Positions 52,214 to 62,317 of a stretch of 64,000 bases of DNA are shown one piece after another. A program made the position numbers and the translations under genes. Origin of the DNA: Streblospio benedicti (taxonomy: Eukaryota > Annelida > Polychaeta > Spionida > Spionidae); NCBI GenBank assembly GCA_019095985.1, contig CM032665.1, forward strand, positions 32,422,089 through 32,486,088, given 5' to 3'. Each line of letters opens with the position of its first letter. Position 1 is the stretch's first letter. Under the pieces are notes generated by a model. That model worked only from the letters and a program-made list of their open reading frames with translations, ran no database searches and had not been told where the DNA came from.

Positions 52214-52420
52214 ACATGGGCCCCAACATTATGGAAAAGGTTTGTTTTATGTATACAAATGTACATGTACAGTAACCTACTACTATGATTTACAAACATC
52301 ATATACTATTATGTAGACCTTCTATATAATAGTAGTAATGTGTATTATATAGTGTTTGTAAATCATAGTACTTAGTAGTATACATGCTACACACCCGTTC
52401 CATGATGCTGGGGCCCATGT
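52214..52420. repeat. Hairpin (foldback) element
   Basis: Outer arms acatgggccccaacattatg (52214-) and gatgctggggcccatgt (to 52420) are inverted repeats with two mismatches over 23 bases. Inner arms tactatgatttacaaaca and tgtttgtaaatcatagta also pair. The centre is near 52320. It could be a foldback MITE. Confidence 0.65.
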
Positions 52421-54231
52421 ATATGAATGTTAACGATGTAGGGAGTTGTGTGCAAACAGTAAATGGGTGTAAATTGTGGGGGAAGTAATGCTGCATCATG
52501 TTGAATATTTTATGATTACCTGTATGAAGGTTATGACTCCCAGTGTACAGACTACATTAGAACCTTGGGAACTCCATTATTGCTCATCTCAAATATTCTG
52601 TTACCTTTCATTTCCATTTAACCAGATTACAACCATACATAATTTAGTTATCTCTAAAGTTACGTTGTTTTACTGGTATCACTACAAATTGGAGATATTG
52701 ACTTTCTACTGTATTATCACATACATGTAGTATAATTTTATTTCCAACTCTGCAGATAAACTGATAGATAATGTTTGAATGTGAAGGTCTCTTGGCTACA
52801 TGTAGGTAATTATTCAGTGTTTATGTATATATTGTATAAGGCTTATATGCTATCTTTTCAAAATTCTTAATAGGAATGAAAAGAATGTAATTCAAGTCAT
52901 TGAGAAATGAATTCAACTGTTTAATAGCCACCGTTCATTGTAAAATTAGCTTGGTTTTTACATAAAAACTTTTTCATTTTGAAGACATCAAGTAAAAAAA
53001 TGATTATAACAGAAGTGCTTACTTGTTCAGTATTGGTTAATGTAGAGTTTTGTGTAAAAACTATATTGTTTCAAAAAATAAATAATTTTTGATAAAAAAG
53101 AGTATATGCCACATCATATTTATTGCCAAAATAGAGGCCAAATATTACCATGAGGTATAAATTATTTCTCAATTATTTTGTTGTTTGAGGCTATATGTTC
53201 TAAATTGTTCCAGTACCATACCTTTTGGTGATTAAACATTTACATCTGTACTAATGAGGAAACTTATTAAGCATGGTATTTTTTCTCCTAGTAATACTAG
53301 AACAATAGTCTACACAAATATATGGTGTTTTTGTGAGTGAGTTATGATCAATATACCCGCTACTCGTTAAACTTCTCATATAGTTAGTTACACAACACAT
53401 TAAATGCATGTTTACATGTTACCAAAAATCAATGACATAAAATGCTGTGGCTGCGGTTGTAAATGAATTCAATCCGAATGTTTTTTATTAATTGAACTCA
53501 TACATATTCTTTTGTTTGCTTTGATTGTGTAACGATATTTTCAAAAAAATATTTTATTATTTAGAAACTAAATGGATTATCAAAAACACAAGTAAGTCAA
53601 TAAACGAAAGAACTAAATATTTAAAGACAATTGCTAACAAAAATATGAAAATAGTTGATACAATTATGTACGAATCATTAAAAAAGATTACTGCTATCAA
53701 AATCAATGATTGCTGCGAGAGTTTTGTTTGTCACAGCTGTCTCCCAGAATATACACGGTACAATAAGCAATGTATTTGTAGAGTATACAACACCATGTCA
53801 GGTGATCACATACGGTACATGTAAAAACATGCATTTAGGATGGTAAAACTGGTGGATTCTGTGCATTTTAGTTAGAAGGTATTTTTCGTATTCGTAGCAT
53901 TGCAATTTGTCTTAATGTTTTTCATTCATAAAACATTGTGTAATGTCCTACAATTATTTGTATGGCATGGTATGTAAATATTTTGTACAATGTATTGTGA
54001 AATGTTACTATCATTTTATACTGTTGTCTTGATAAATGCACCTTCAATGCCACCTTATTAGATCAAGCATTATCCTCTAAATCTTTTTCTTGCAGTGTAT
54101 GCCATTGCCATGTATATATTATGTCTTATCATACTTCCATTGTAGTCTGCTCTCATATATATTGCATACTGTGGCCATGAGTACCGCACACTCAATACTG
54201 TATTTTAAGCAGATTAATTTTTTACTTGCAG

Positions 54232-55022
54232 TGTACACCAATGCCATGGACCGAGTACACAATATCTTCCATGCCATGGTGCTCACGGGCGACGTCTGGG
54301 TGTTTTTTGAGTACCTCTTCATGCACCATAGCCACATCAACCTGTCGTTGCTCGAGTACCTGAGCGCATTGAGCCTCGGCGTGCTCATGATTGGGCTGAA
54401 GTTCGCCCTGGTGCCTCATATCACACTGCTGCTCAACCAGTGTCTTCAGCAGCAGCAGCGAAGCAATCAGGGTGATAACGATAAGACACTGCTCTCAAAT
54501 GCGCCAAATTCTGACTCGGGCTCCACTGTCGAAGAACAGAACGATAAGGAGGTAAAGATCAAACCGATGGAGACGATATGTGCGCGGGAAATGCTCATCG
54601 GTATCGTGACAGGTGTTCTCGTCGTGATGTATGAAGTTGTCCCTCTCTTGTACGTGCATAATATATTGTACGCGTATAGCGACTGTGAGCTGCTTACCAG
54701 GTTCCTGAGGCTATTCTCCAGTTTTATGATGGCCCTCTCGCTGTGGTTTCTGTTCGCGTTGTACCGTTGCGTCTGCTCCTTGGTGGTGTGGGTCTTGTGG
54801 CATAGGAAGAACATGATAAAGCAGAAGTCGCTGCTCTGCACAGTGTGCTTGAATGTGCCGCAGTCTACGGGATTGGTTGTGTATACTGTGTCATTTTTAC
54901 TGTGGGCGCTGATGCATTGGTATAACTGGACCTCAGCTCGCGAGACGTCGGTCTATAGGATGGAGTGTGTGTATGAATCTACGCTGGATATGATAGGTTT
55001 TGTAAATGTAAATGGAATGTGA
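54232..55022 (+). CDS. Unrecognised multi-pass membrane protein, large terminal (or only) coding exon
   Basis: A strong acceptor (attttttacttgcag) ends at 54231 and is followed by an open frame with higher G+C and clear codon bias, to TGA at 55020-55022. The first good ATG is at 54246 (context gccatgg), giving 258 residues. Upstream exons joined through the acceptor are equally possible. Hydrophobic stretches from that Met: about 8-25, 36-63, 114-136, 152-184 and 205-224, so four to six membrane spans. A polar loop at 67-112 includes a Gln run (QQQQ) and acidic/serine residues and probably faces the cytosol. Basic residues (HRKNMIKQK) flank the fourth span. I do not recognise the family and infer no function. 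An AATAAA lies at 55545-55550, and a hairpin repeat sits in the presumed 3' UTR. Confidence 0.7.
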
Positions 55023-55109
55023 TCATGATTCAGAAGACTATTTCCGGATATTTTTTTAATGGAAATCTAGTGAAAATGGTCATTAAACAAGTTCATTAGC
55101 TATGTATTT

Positions 55110-55306
55110 GATACTATATATTTAATGAATTCAACTTACTAATAGCTGAATATTGGATATATAAACAACCACAAAGGTTACTCTCAAGTAAATGACCTTG
55201 TTTCTTTGAAAAAGATGGACCGACAGCCATTGAAATATTAGAGGTATATAAATATCCAATATTCAGCTATTGTTAAGATGAATTCATTAAATATATAGCA
55301 CTAGTA
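55110..55306. repeat. Hairpin (foldback) element in the presumed 3' UTR
   Basis: Left arm ctatatatttaatgaattca then aatagctgaatattggatat; right arm the reverse complement (atatccaatattcagctatt, tgaattcattaaatatatag). Arms of about 50 bases flank a loop of about 85. It starts 88 bases after the membrane-protein stop codon. Confidence 0.7.
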
Positions 55307-55544
55307 TAAATGTATTTTGATTGTAATTGAGGAGACTGTTTCTGAATATTTTTAATGAAAAATCTATGAGTATGTTAGTGCTATTGCAGGACCTGGTGAC
55401 TATGACTGTCTCTATTGTGTGTTGTTGTGTAACATCATTGATTTACCCTACATTACAAATTGATCCTTCTTCATCCATTCTATGATATCAGGCTCATGAA
55501 ACATGTGAGCTCAAAACTTGTCCCTTGATATTTAGGATGCCTTA

Positions 55545-55550
55545 AATAAA
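55545..55550 (+). promoter_or_regulatory. Possible poly(A) signal of the membrane-protein gene
   Basis: AATAAA in the context ccttaaataaactg, about 520 bases after the stop. Another candidate lies at about 55818. Not proven. Confidence 0.35.
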
Positions 55551-55725
55551 CTGACATATAATATTTATGGTGCTCCCATTTGATATACCGTAATAGATTT
55601 TTGACAGTCCGCATTTAGTGAGCGTGGTCCATTCTGTCGATGTTTGGTTATATGGACAAGTTGCAATACTATATGTTCAACTCAAGTGTTATTATATATG
55701 TAACTGCATTTAGAAATGAAAGAGA

Positions 55726-55853
55726 AATTCTTTATTCAAATTAAGTCAAACAATTTTGTAATGTTAGGAAACAGGAAGTATTTGTTTAGAAAAAATTTAT
55801 TCAATTTGAGACACTTTTGCAATAAAAGAAAACAGGAAGTATTAGTGATATGT
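55726..55853. repeat. Diverged tandem duplication, unit about 65 bases
   Basis: Both units run from tttattcaa through a T-rich stretch to aaacaggaagtatt, which occurs at about 55769 and 55829. Confidence 0.5.
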
Positions 55854-56430
55854 GTCACATTTTCAATGTACCGGTAACAAGTATTTGTGTGGAACTTCAA
55901 AAGTCACACATGTCGTATTATTTTTCAAGCATGATACAATAATGCAAACTTTTGTATCATCAACTATTTATCTACATGTATATCTATTACATGTATATAA
56001 ATTTACGCTATTTTTCCTTTATCAGGCATGTAATTAATAATAATTTAGTATTTTTTATGAATATGCCTAGTATGTATTTTGTGAATTGATGTCAGTATTA
56101 CTACATCCAAACAAGTGCTTGTTGTATTTGTACCTGTATGTTCATTTTAAATTTTTACTGTGTAATTTGTCTCATGCTGTGAAATTTACAATTATCATCT
56201 TTATGAATATACCCATTATATTTTTTAGTATTTGTTTTGTTCAACTTATCTCACGATTTTAAGATATGTGCCTTTTATGATTGCTTGAAAATGTTTAGTC
56301 AATTTATGAATGTTTATGTTACTATTTTGTGTGCTCAAGAAATGTTCATTCTTTAATAGGAAAGATGAGTTTTGCTGTGTGTAAATTTAGGTTTAAATGA
56401 TATCATATTTTTAAAATATATCACGAATAT

Positions 56431-56611
56431 AAAGTAGAACCTCCAATTAAGACCACCTCTATATTGAGGCCACCTCTGTAATAAGACCATTTTTCACGAA
56501 CCCAAATGTTATTAATGCAATCAAAATGAACCTCCTTATAAAGACCACCTCTCTATTAAGACCACTTGAGGTTAGTCCCATGGGTGGTCTTAATAGAGAG
56601 GTTCTACTGTA
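56431..56611. mobile_element. pogo-like MITE (CAGTAGAACC family), best-preserved copy
   Basis: Left aagtagaacctccaattaag, right ggtcttaatagagaggttct then actgta. The two halves are partly inverted, so a transcript could fold on itself. Confidence 0.7.
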
Positions 56612-59600
56612 GTACTGTGCCATATAAGACCATCCAAATTCCCATGGGCGTTAAGGTTGACAAATTGTCAATTTAGGGTGTGGGCATTTACATGAATGTT
56701 TTTACTTCCTATTTAGATTTTAATCCTATTTAAATGAAGCCAGGTAAGTAAAAATATTCTTAGAAATGTTAAAATCTGTCTTGAAAAGTCATTGAATTTT
56801 AATGTGCAAAATCTATGGAAACCCTGAACATAGTAAAGCAACAAAGTGCCTCTTTAAGACTCACGTCTGCTGGTCATACGAATGCAAAAAGATTTGTAAT
56901 TTAAGTGACACTTTAGTGTGATATATAATTGGCTTTTTTGTTTTGGTTACCACATATACCTATGTAGGAATCCATGGAGCTCACAAGCATCAAGGAATCT
57001 CTAAATTCATTGATGAGTGGGCAAATATTATTTTATTCCTGCTATTATTGCCATATGTCTGAAATACATACATATCAAATAGGTCCCCTCCTCAAAATGG
57101 CATCAAATGTACTATGAAAGGGACTTGGAAATTAACAATTAATAATGTTTTGCTAATAACTTGTCGCTTGAAATTAAAGATCTTGATTTTTTATTAGACT
57201 AATGTTTGATGGGTCAAATTAAGGAAACGATGCGTAGATTGAAATATTTAGATATTTTGTTATGTGCAAGTACTGTCTTCGCTCTTTCTAACTGACTGGG
57301 ATTTTTATGTCAATAGCCTTTAAAACATGATACTTATTATTGTGGGTACCAATGAGTCCTGGGCACTTGGATGGTGGGTTATTTTCAACAGTGTATTTGT
57401 CCTTGTGAAAGAATTATCGATGTACACTCAATATGACGAAACATAAATATCTGAAAATTTCTTCTTCCTTTTATTTGTTTTGTTCTCAACAACTTGTTTT
57501 TCAAAGCAGTACATGCATTTATTTAATTGTGATGGCGAAATACACATTTTTTGACGTGAAGAAAACCTTGTAGTTTTAACATAATAGGTGAAATATTCAC
57601 CGTTTGTTATCAGTGGTATTTTATCGCAATATATAGAACTACACATGGGAATAACAAAGCACTCCCAAATCATATGACGCATTAGCCGCAACTTTACGAA
57701 GTAAAATGCTGATTTAGATTCCACATAAAAAGTGTTCGTCAGACCGAGACAGTTTTATGATTTTTATTTACATGTTCATTTCGTTCAACACACACGTACA
57801 CATGGAACAAAACATTCATATCAAAATGTTTTTGTTATATATATCCATATTTAAAATGCCATTGACAGCTAACATACAGTACATGTACATCTAAGATTTA
57901 TACCAGATTATATTTTTTAGATAGATTGATTATATAGATACGTGTATATGAAGTACAGTCCATGAAGTCATTATGATTATTTTGATTCATTTAGGCTTTG
58001 TCCTTTTTTAGGAGCACAACTCTGTCAAGTTCCCCAATATTATTGGGTATATTGATGATGTACCATACAGATTTATGATAACTAATTTATATGATAAGAA
58101 TTGATACCTATGGGAAAAGTATTGAATGACTAACTGCGTATCTTTGTTGTCATTTCAATCCTATGAATGTTAAAGTGCTCTTATCAGTGTGTTCTGATTA
58201 ATAGATATTATGTTTATATGTGATACAACACTCAATGACACAATCCATATACCTGGCATGTGATATTGGATAGCTGATGGGAAAGTCCTATTTTAGTTTA
58301 TGGAATACAATTATACACGGCGACGCACAGGTGAGCTGTATGTGTACAGCATGTTCAAAAATATTACTTCCATATCTCTTTTGAGTGAGGGAGTTTCATA
58401 CAATATAATTCCCACAATCTTGTATGAAAAAAGTGTGTGTTAATTATGGGTGTAATTTGTGTAAAATGCTTTCATTTCTCTTACTCTTCATGTAATACTT
58501 AATTTTAATTAGATTAGAATAACAATCAATAATTGATCAGATTAATTAAATTAAATTGAGAAGGAGCCTGTTGGCTTGAAACTGGTTTCAAGTAGAATAA
58601 AGTTTTTTAAAATATTTGGATAGTTTTGATAAAGATTGCATGGTAAGAAGAATAAATATATACAGTTAATATGAGACCACATGCAGTTTACCATTTAAAC
58701 TCCATTAAGTAATAATTAAATTGGTAATCACATGTATTATGTTTTCTCGAAATAAAGTGAAATATTACTTCAAGTCTAATGATGATCTTTCCACTTTGTA
58801 TACACACTCATACTTTAATATTAAAGACAAATGTTCAATGGTCAATAACATCCATGTAAGTTTGTCTATCTGACATCATACATTTCATCATGAACTCTCT
58901 TGTTTGCCATAATGCAAACGCCAGTGAATATTTCCAACCCCGTGCACCGATGTGGTTGTTGATTTTGCACTTTTCATTTCTTTGCCTCATTATACATAGG
59001 CATATCCAGGTTTTCGGAAAGGAGGGGGGCACTTAGGAAAGGAAGGGGGCGCACTTAAGGGATTTCATGAAAAACCCTATGAAAATGAAGTATTTTGGTT
59101 ATGTTTGATATATATATATATATATTGAGTGTGAGACACCCGGAACGGCGGGAAAAAAATAGATCTACCACGCTAACGCTTGTTGTCTTTTAACACAAAT
59201 ATTAGAAGACATATACAAAGAATACAAAGACAACTTGGTGTCAGAAGCGGGATCTCTTTCATCATAGCAGGAAGCAAAGTCCCCCTGCTCAATATCCTGA
59301 AGTGTGCGAGTTTGGAGGACGAAGTTTAACTCCCATTGTATAATGCAAGATGGCTAGCGAGTTTGTCTCCAAACCAATGGCGGACTCGACACATTCGTCA
59401 CTCTCGAGATAGCTGCATTCAACCTAGGTTTGCCAGACAAGTACTGACAGATTTCTACACATCAGTACTACCTAAGATGACAGCAACAGAAAAAAAAATT
59501 GGCCGTGGACATACCAAGCTTAATTTTAAGTTTGGACCGGTGAAGGACAATGTAATGCCCCAAAGACTAACGTTCTTCAACTGCCTTCAAGGTAGAGTGA

Positions 59601-59839
59601 ATCCGTTACTGCATATATGAGACCAGAATAAGAAAAATAATGACTAATACCCGCTACGAAGTAACCAAACCGTGAAACGTATTTGGCCGAGACGCGTCTC
59701 GTTGCTCGGAGCCAAATGAGGTAGGGGTGCAACGAAAAGAAAAACTGAAATACAAGAAATGTGTACTGCGTGTGGCAGATGCGCCCAGTTTCAGTGTCAA
59801 GGGCAAAGGAAAGCCAATGAAGTCACAACCGTGCCAGGC

Positions 59840-60955
59840 AGAGGAGGCGGTCGCCTCCTCGCTTTTGGCTTCGCCTCACTCGCCTCCTCGCTCTTAAGAT
59901 TTCGCCTCCTTGCTTTTTTTCAAATATTTTTTTTTCAATCTTCCTCACAATTCACCATTTTCAGTTAAAAAATATTATTGTATCTGATAATCATAAATTA
60001 TATATTTTTTTTAATAATTCCTACCAATTGATCTAAGAGTATATTGTAACCTAATTATTGGATGGTGTGAAACTTGTCCCTAAATGTGATAGGAAATCAA
60101 TGGACCAACATATTTCATGTTTGCATCATGTTTCGTTTTTAAATCTTTGAATTTCACATACTAGTAGTTGTTATTCAAGCTTCCAGTAATCCAGTGATTT
60201 TCTATTTACTGGTGCAGTTCAGTTCAGTTAGGTGTTGAGCATTTGATAAGTATTTTAGGCCTAAAAATACTTATAAATGCTATTATTACTAGAAAAATCT
60301 GTATTATCTGTATCTGTAAAAATTCAACCTGATGATGTTAACTATTATGGTTCACCATGGCATCAACAATATCTGAATCAAGAGAAAGTGCACTTCAAGC
60401 AAATAAAAAGAAAAGGGACCACCTAGCAGGACTTTTGGCTATAGCAAAGGAAAGAAATCTAGATTTACTTGCACATGTGGAATATGATGGAGATTGCCTT
60501 TTCAATTCTGTCAAACAACTGGTTGGAAGCACCAAAGCAAGTACAGAAATAAGAGGTGATCTTGTGAATGGCAACGCAGAATTGAATTGGTGTTTAACTG
60601 AAAAACTGATTTTCTTTAAATTTCCAGGAACATTAAACACAATATTATTTTTTCTACTTTTTGTAGTTGAATTTATCCTGTGAAATCTGATGTCTCTTAA
60701 ATGTTTTAATTTAAATCAAGGTTGCTTAAACATAAGATGTTCAAATAAAATACTTTGTTCCATTAGTGCTTAAATTGTTTCATTGACATTACAAATGTTT
60801 GAGTGTTTTTGTGGCACACATCCAGTAGCTGGTCAGCATTTGCTCTATTTTTTAAAATATACAAAATTACTTCACATCAAATATCGCGATGATAGGCGAT
60901 AGCAGCCGACTCAGCGGAAGCAAATTTTCGCCTCCTCGCTTTTTTAGCTCTGGCT
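59840..60955 (+). mobile_element. Insertion of unknown class nested in the LTR retrotransposon
   Basis: An AT-rich block interrupts the retrotransposon between its gag-like and integrase parts. Both edges carry tcgcctcctcgctttt (59851-59866 and 60928-60943) in direct orientation, with more copies of cgcctcctcgc inside the left edge. It contains a reading frame beginning an OTU-type domain (60357-60683). No transposase was recognised. The edges are approximate and the class is unknown. Confidence 0.5.
60357..60683 (+). pseudogene. Start of an OTU-type cysteine protease domain (fragment)
   Basis: A 108-codon frame with ATG in good context (caccatgg). Residues 40-53 read HVEYDGDCLFNSVK, matching the catalytic-cysteine motif of OTU deubiquitinases (DGDCLF, Cys47), followed by a match to the next helix (TEIRGDLVNGN). 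The later part carrying the catalytic histidine is not present, so as seen it is not an active enzyme. OTU domains occur in host proteins and in several mobile elements, Helitrons among them. Its location inside a nested insertion suggests an element-borne gene, but a captured host exon is possible. Confidence 0.55.
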
Positions 60956-61663
60956 ATGGGCCTGAAGGCGGAAGCTTCTACAAAAATTGTTAAAAGAATG
61001 CTACATACATGTGGAAAAGGCAATTTACTAGAAGCACTTCTGAACTATAGAAACACTCCACAGGAAGGTCACTGTCTGAGCCCAGCTCAAAGATGCATGG
61101 GACGTAGAACAAGAGGGTTACTGCCAATCAGTAAAAGTCTACTCATCTCCCAAGATCAAGCCACAGTTAAGGCATCTATTCAAGCCAAACGCACCAGCAG
61201 TAAGATGCAGTACGATAGAAAGGTGGGAAATAATGAACTAGAGTCACCAGTTTGTGGTGATTACGTGTATCTGAAGCCGTCTCCACACAACAAAGGCAAA
61301 CCATGGTTATATGGGGTTGTCAAAGACGTTTCAACACCTTGGTCGTATGTAATTGATACACCATCAGGAGTCGTCAAAAGAAACAGAGTGCAGGTGAGAC
61401 TAGCTGCCCCACCTCCAGAAGCCATCGCGAGGACCATGCAGCCACAAGTTACTGTACCAAGAGGCAAGGTGATAGAAAGAATGCCACGCGTTCGCAAAAG
61501 TGTTTCACTTAATGCACCTGTTGCGCCTGCAGAAAACGACATAGCAGGAGTTGGAACTGTACGTGGCGATGTTGCAATAAAAGTAACATCTGGAAGTGAA
61601 AGACGCGAATATACAACCAGGTCAGGTCGCATATCAAAAGCCCCTGACAAAATGAATTTGTAA
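60956..61663 (+). pseudogene. Retrotransposon integrase C-terminal remnant (Ty3/gypsy)
   Basis: The frame contains EALLNYRNTP and LSPAQRCMGRRTRGLLP, wording typical of the end of the Ty3/gypsy integrase core. A beta-rich module follows (YLKPSPHNKGKPWLYG), then a basic tail ending in TRSGRISKAP. The rest of pol is missing upstream, so this is only a fragment of a dead element. Confidence 0.8.
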
Positions 61664-62248
61664 ATATCACTCATGTACTGTTGATGATTTTGTATGTCTA
61701 GTAGTAATAAGTATCTTTATGTTGTTAAAAAGTTCATGTTTATTTCTAGCTTTTTTTCCCCTTTTTTTTTAAAAAAAGGGGGAGATGTTACGGATTACGT
61801 TATATTGAGTGTGACACACCCGGAACGGCGGGAATAAAGTAGATCTACCACGCTAACGCTTGTTGTCTTTTAACACAAATATTAGAAGACATACAAGACA
61901 ACCGGAAAAGGGGTGTGTGTGTGCGCCCCCTGTGCCCCCCCTGGATCTGCCTATGTTATACAGCACCCTAGCCCCAAAATCACACCTGCTGTCTATAAAA
62001 TGATATAAAACAACAATAATGTCCAGCATGCATGATATGACCAGGGACACAGAAGGCCTGTTATGTATATTACTAGTCCCCAACCAGAAGTTACATGCCG
62101 GATGTCAGACTAGACCACTTTTATTGTGCACTAAATGGCATCCTAGAGACTGGGGTGAATATAAGATATTGAAAGTGAAATGATGTTACCTGGAAGAGAG
62201 ATTTTGAACGCATAAAAACATGTAAGTCTTGTTTCTATTCTATTTCAG

Positions 62249-62317
62249 ATTGGTGCTACCGGTGGATTGTTCTCAACTCCAAGTCCAACGTATTTGATTC
62301 CGGTTTGATTTGATGAG
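62249..62317 (+). other. 5' leader of the sirtuin gene, after a probable splice acceptor
   Basis: A good acceptor (ttctattctatttcag) ends at 62248, 69 bases before the start codon, and the frame between them contains a stop. This suggests an intron in the 5' UTR, the upstream leader exon not being identifiable. Confidence 0.5.

Larger units (their letters stand above)
48111..54231. other. Intergenic (or 5' intron) region
   Basis: Contains the LINE remnant, one MITE and the hairpin element at 52214. An AT-rich open frame at 53525-53824 (Lys/Ile/Asn-rich) shows no family resemblance. Upstream exons of the membrane-protein gene could hide here. Confidence 0.5.
55023..58994. other. 3' UTR and intergenic region
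   Basis: Contains the hairpin element, a tandem duplication and a MITE; the remainder, 56612-58994, is AT-rich with no gene or repeat recognised. Confidence 0.5.
59102..61902 (+). mobile_element. Broken Ty3/gypsy-type LTR retrotransposon
   Basis: Short LTRs of about 130 and 117 bases (59102-59234 and 61786-61902) share their core (gagtgtga-acacccggaacg) and differ mainly in a TA repeat, which suggests a fairly young insertion. A primer-binding site tggtgtcagaagcggga (59236-59252) matches the 3' end expected of a tRNA-Leu. A gag-like stretch follows (about 59350-59830). A separate insertion occupies about 59840-60955. The integrase C-terminal part is at 60956-61663, and a purine-rich tract (aaaaaaaggggga) abuts the 3' LTR. 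Most of pol is absent and the internal part is far shorter than a whole element, so it is a fossil. It lies inside a MITE copy. Confidence 0.8.
58995..61955. mobile_element. MITE of the 'aggcagatccagg' family, split by the LTR element
   Basis: The left part (58995-59101) starts cataggcatatccagg and runs to tgaagtattttggt. The right part (about 61903-61955) resumes with ggaaaaggggtg and ends ccctggatctgcctatg. The intact copy at 63652-63802 shows these two parts are normally adjacent, so the retrotransposon inserted into this MITE. Confidence 0.75.

Noticed and set aside
53525-53824. 99-codon open frame with several cysteines (CHSCLPEY, CICRVY)
   Set aside because: Begins at TTG, is AT-rich with Lys/Ile/Asn codons expected by chance, and matches no family I know.
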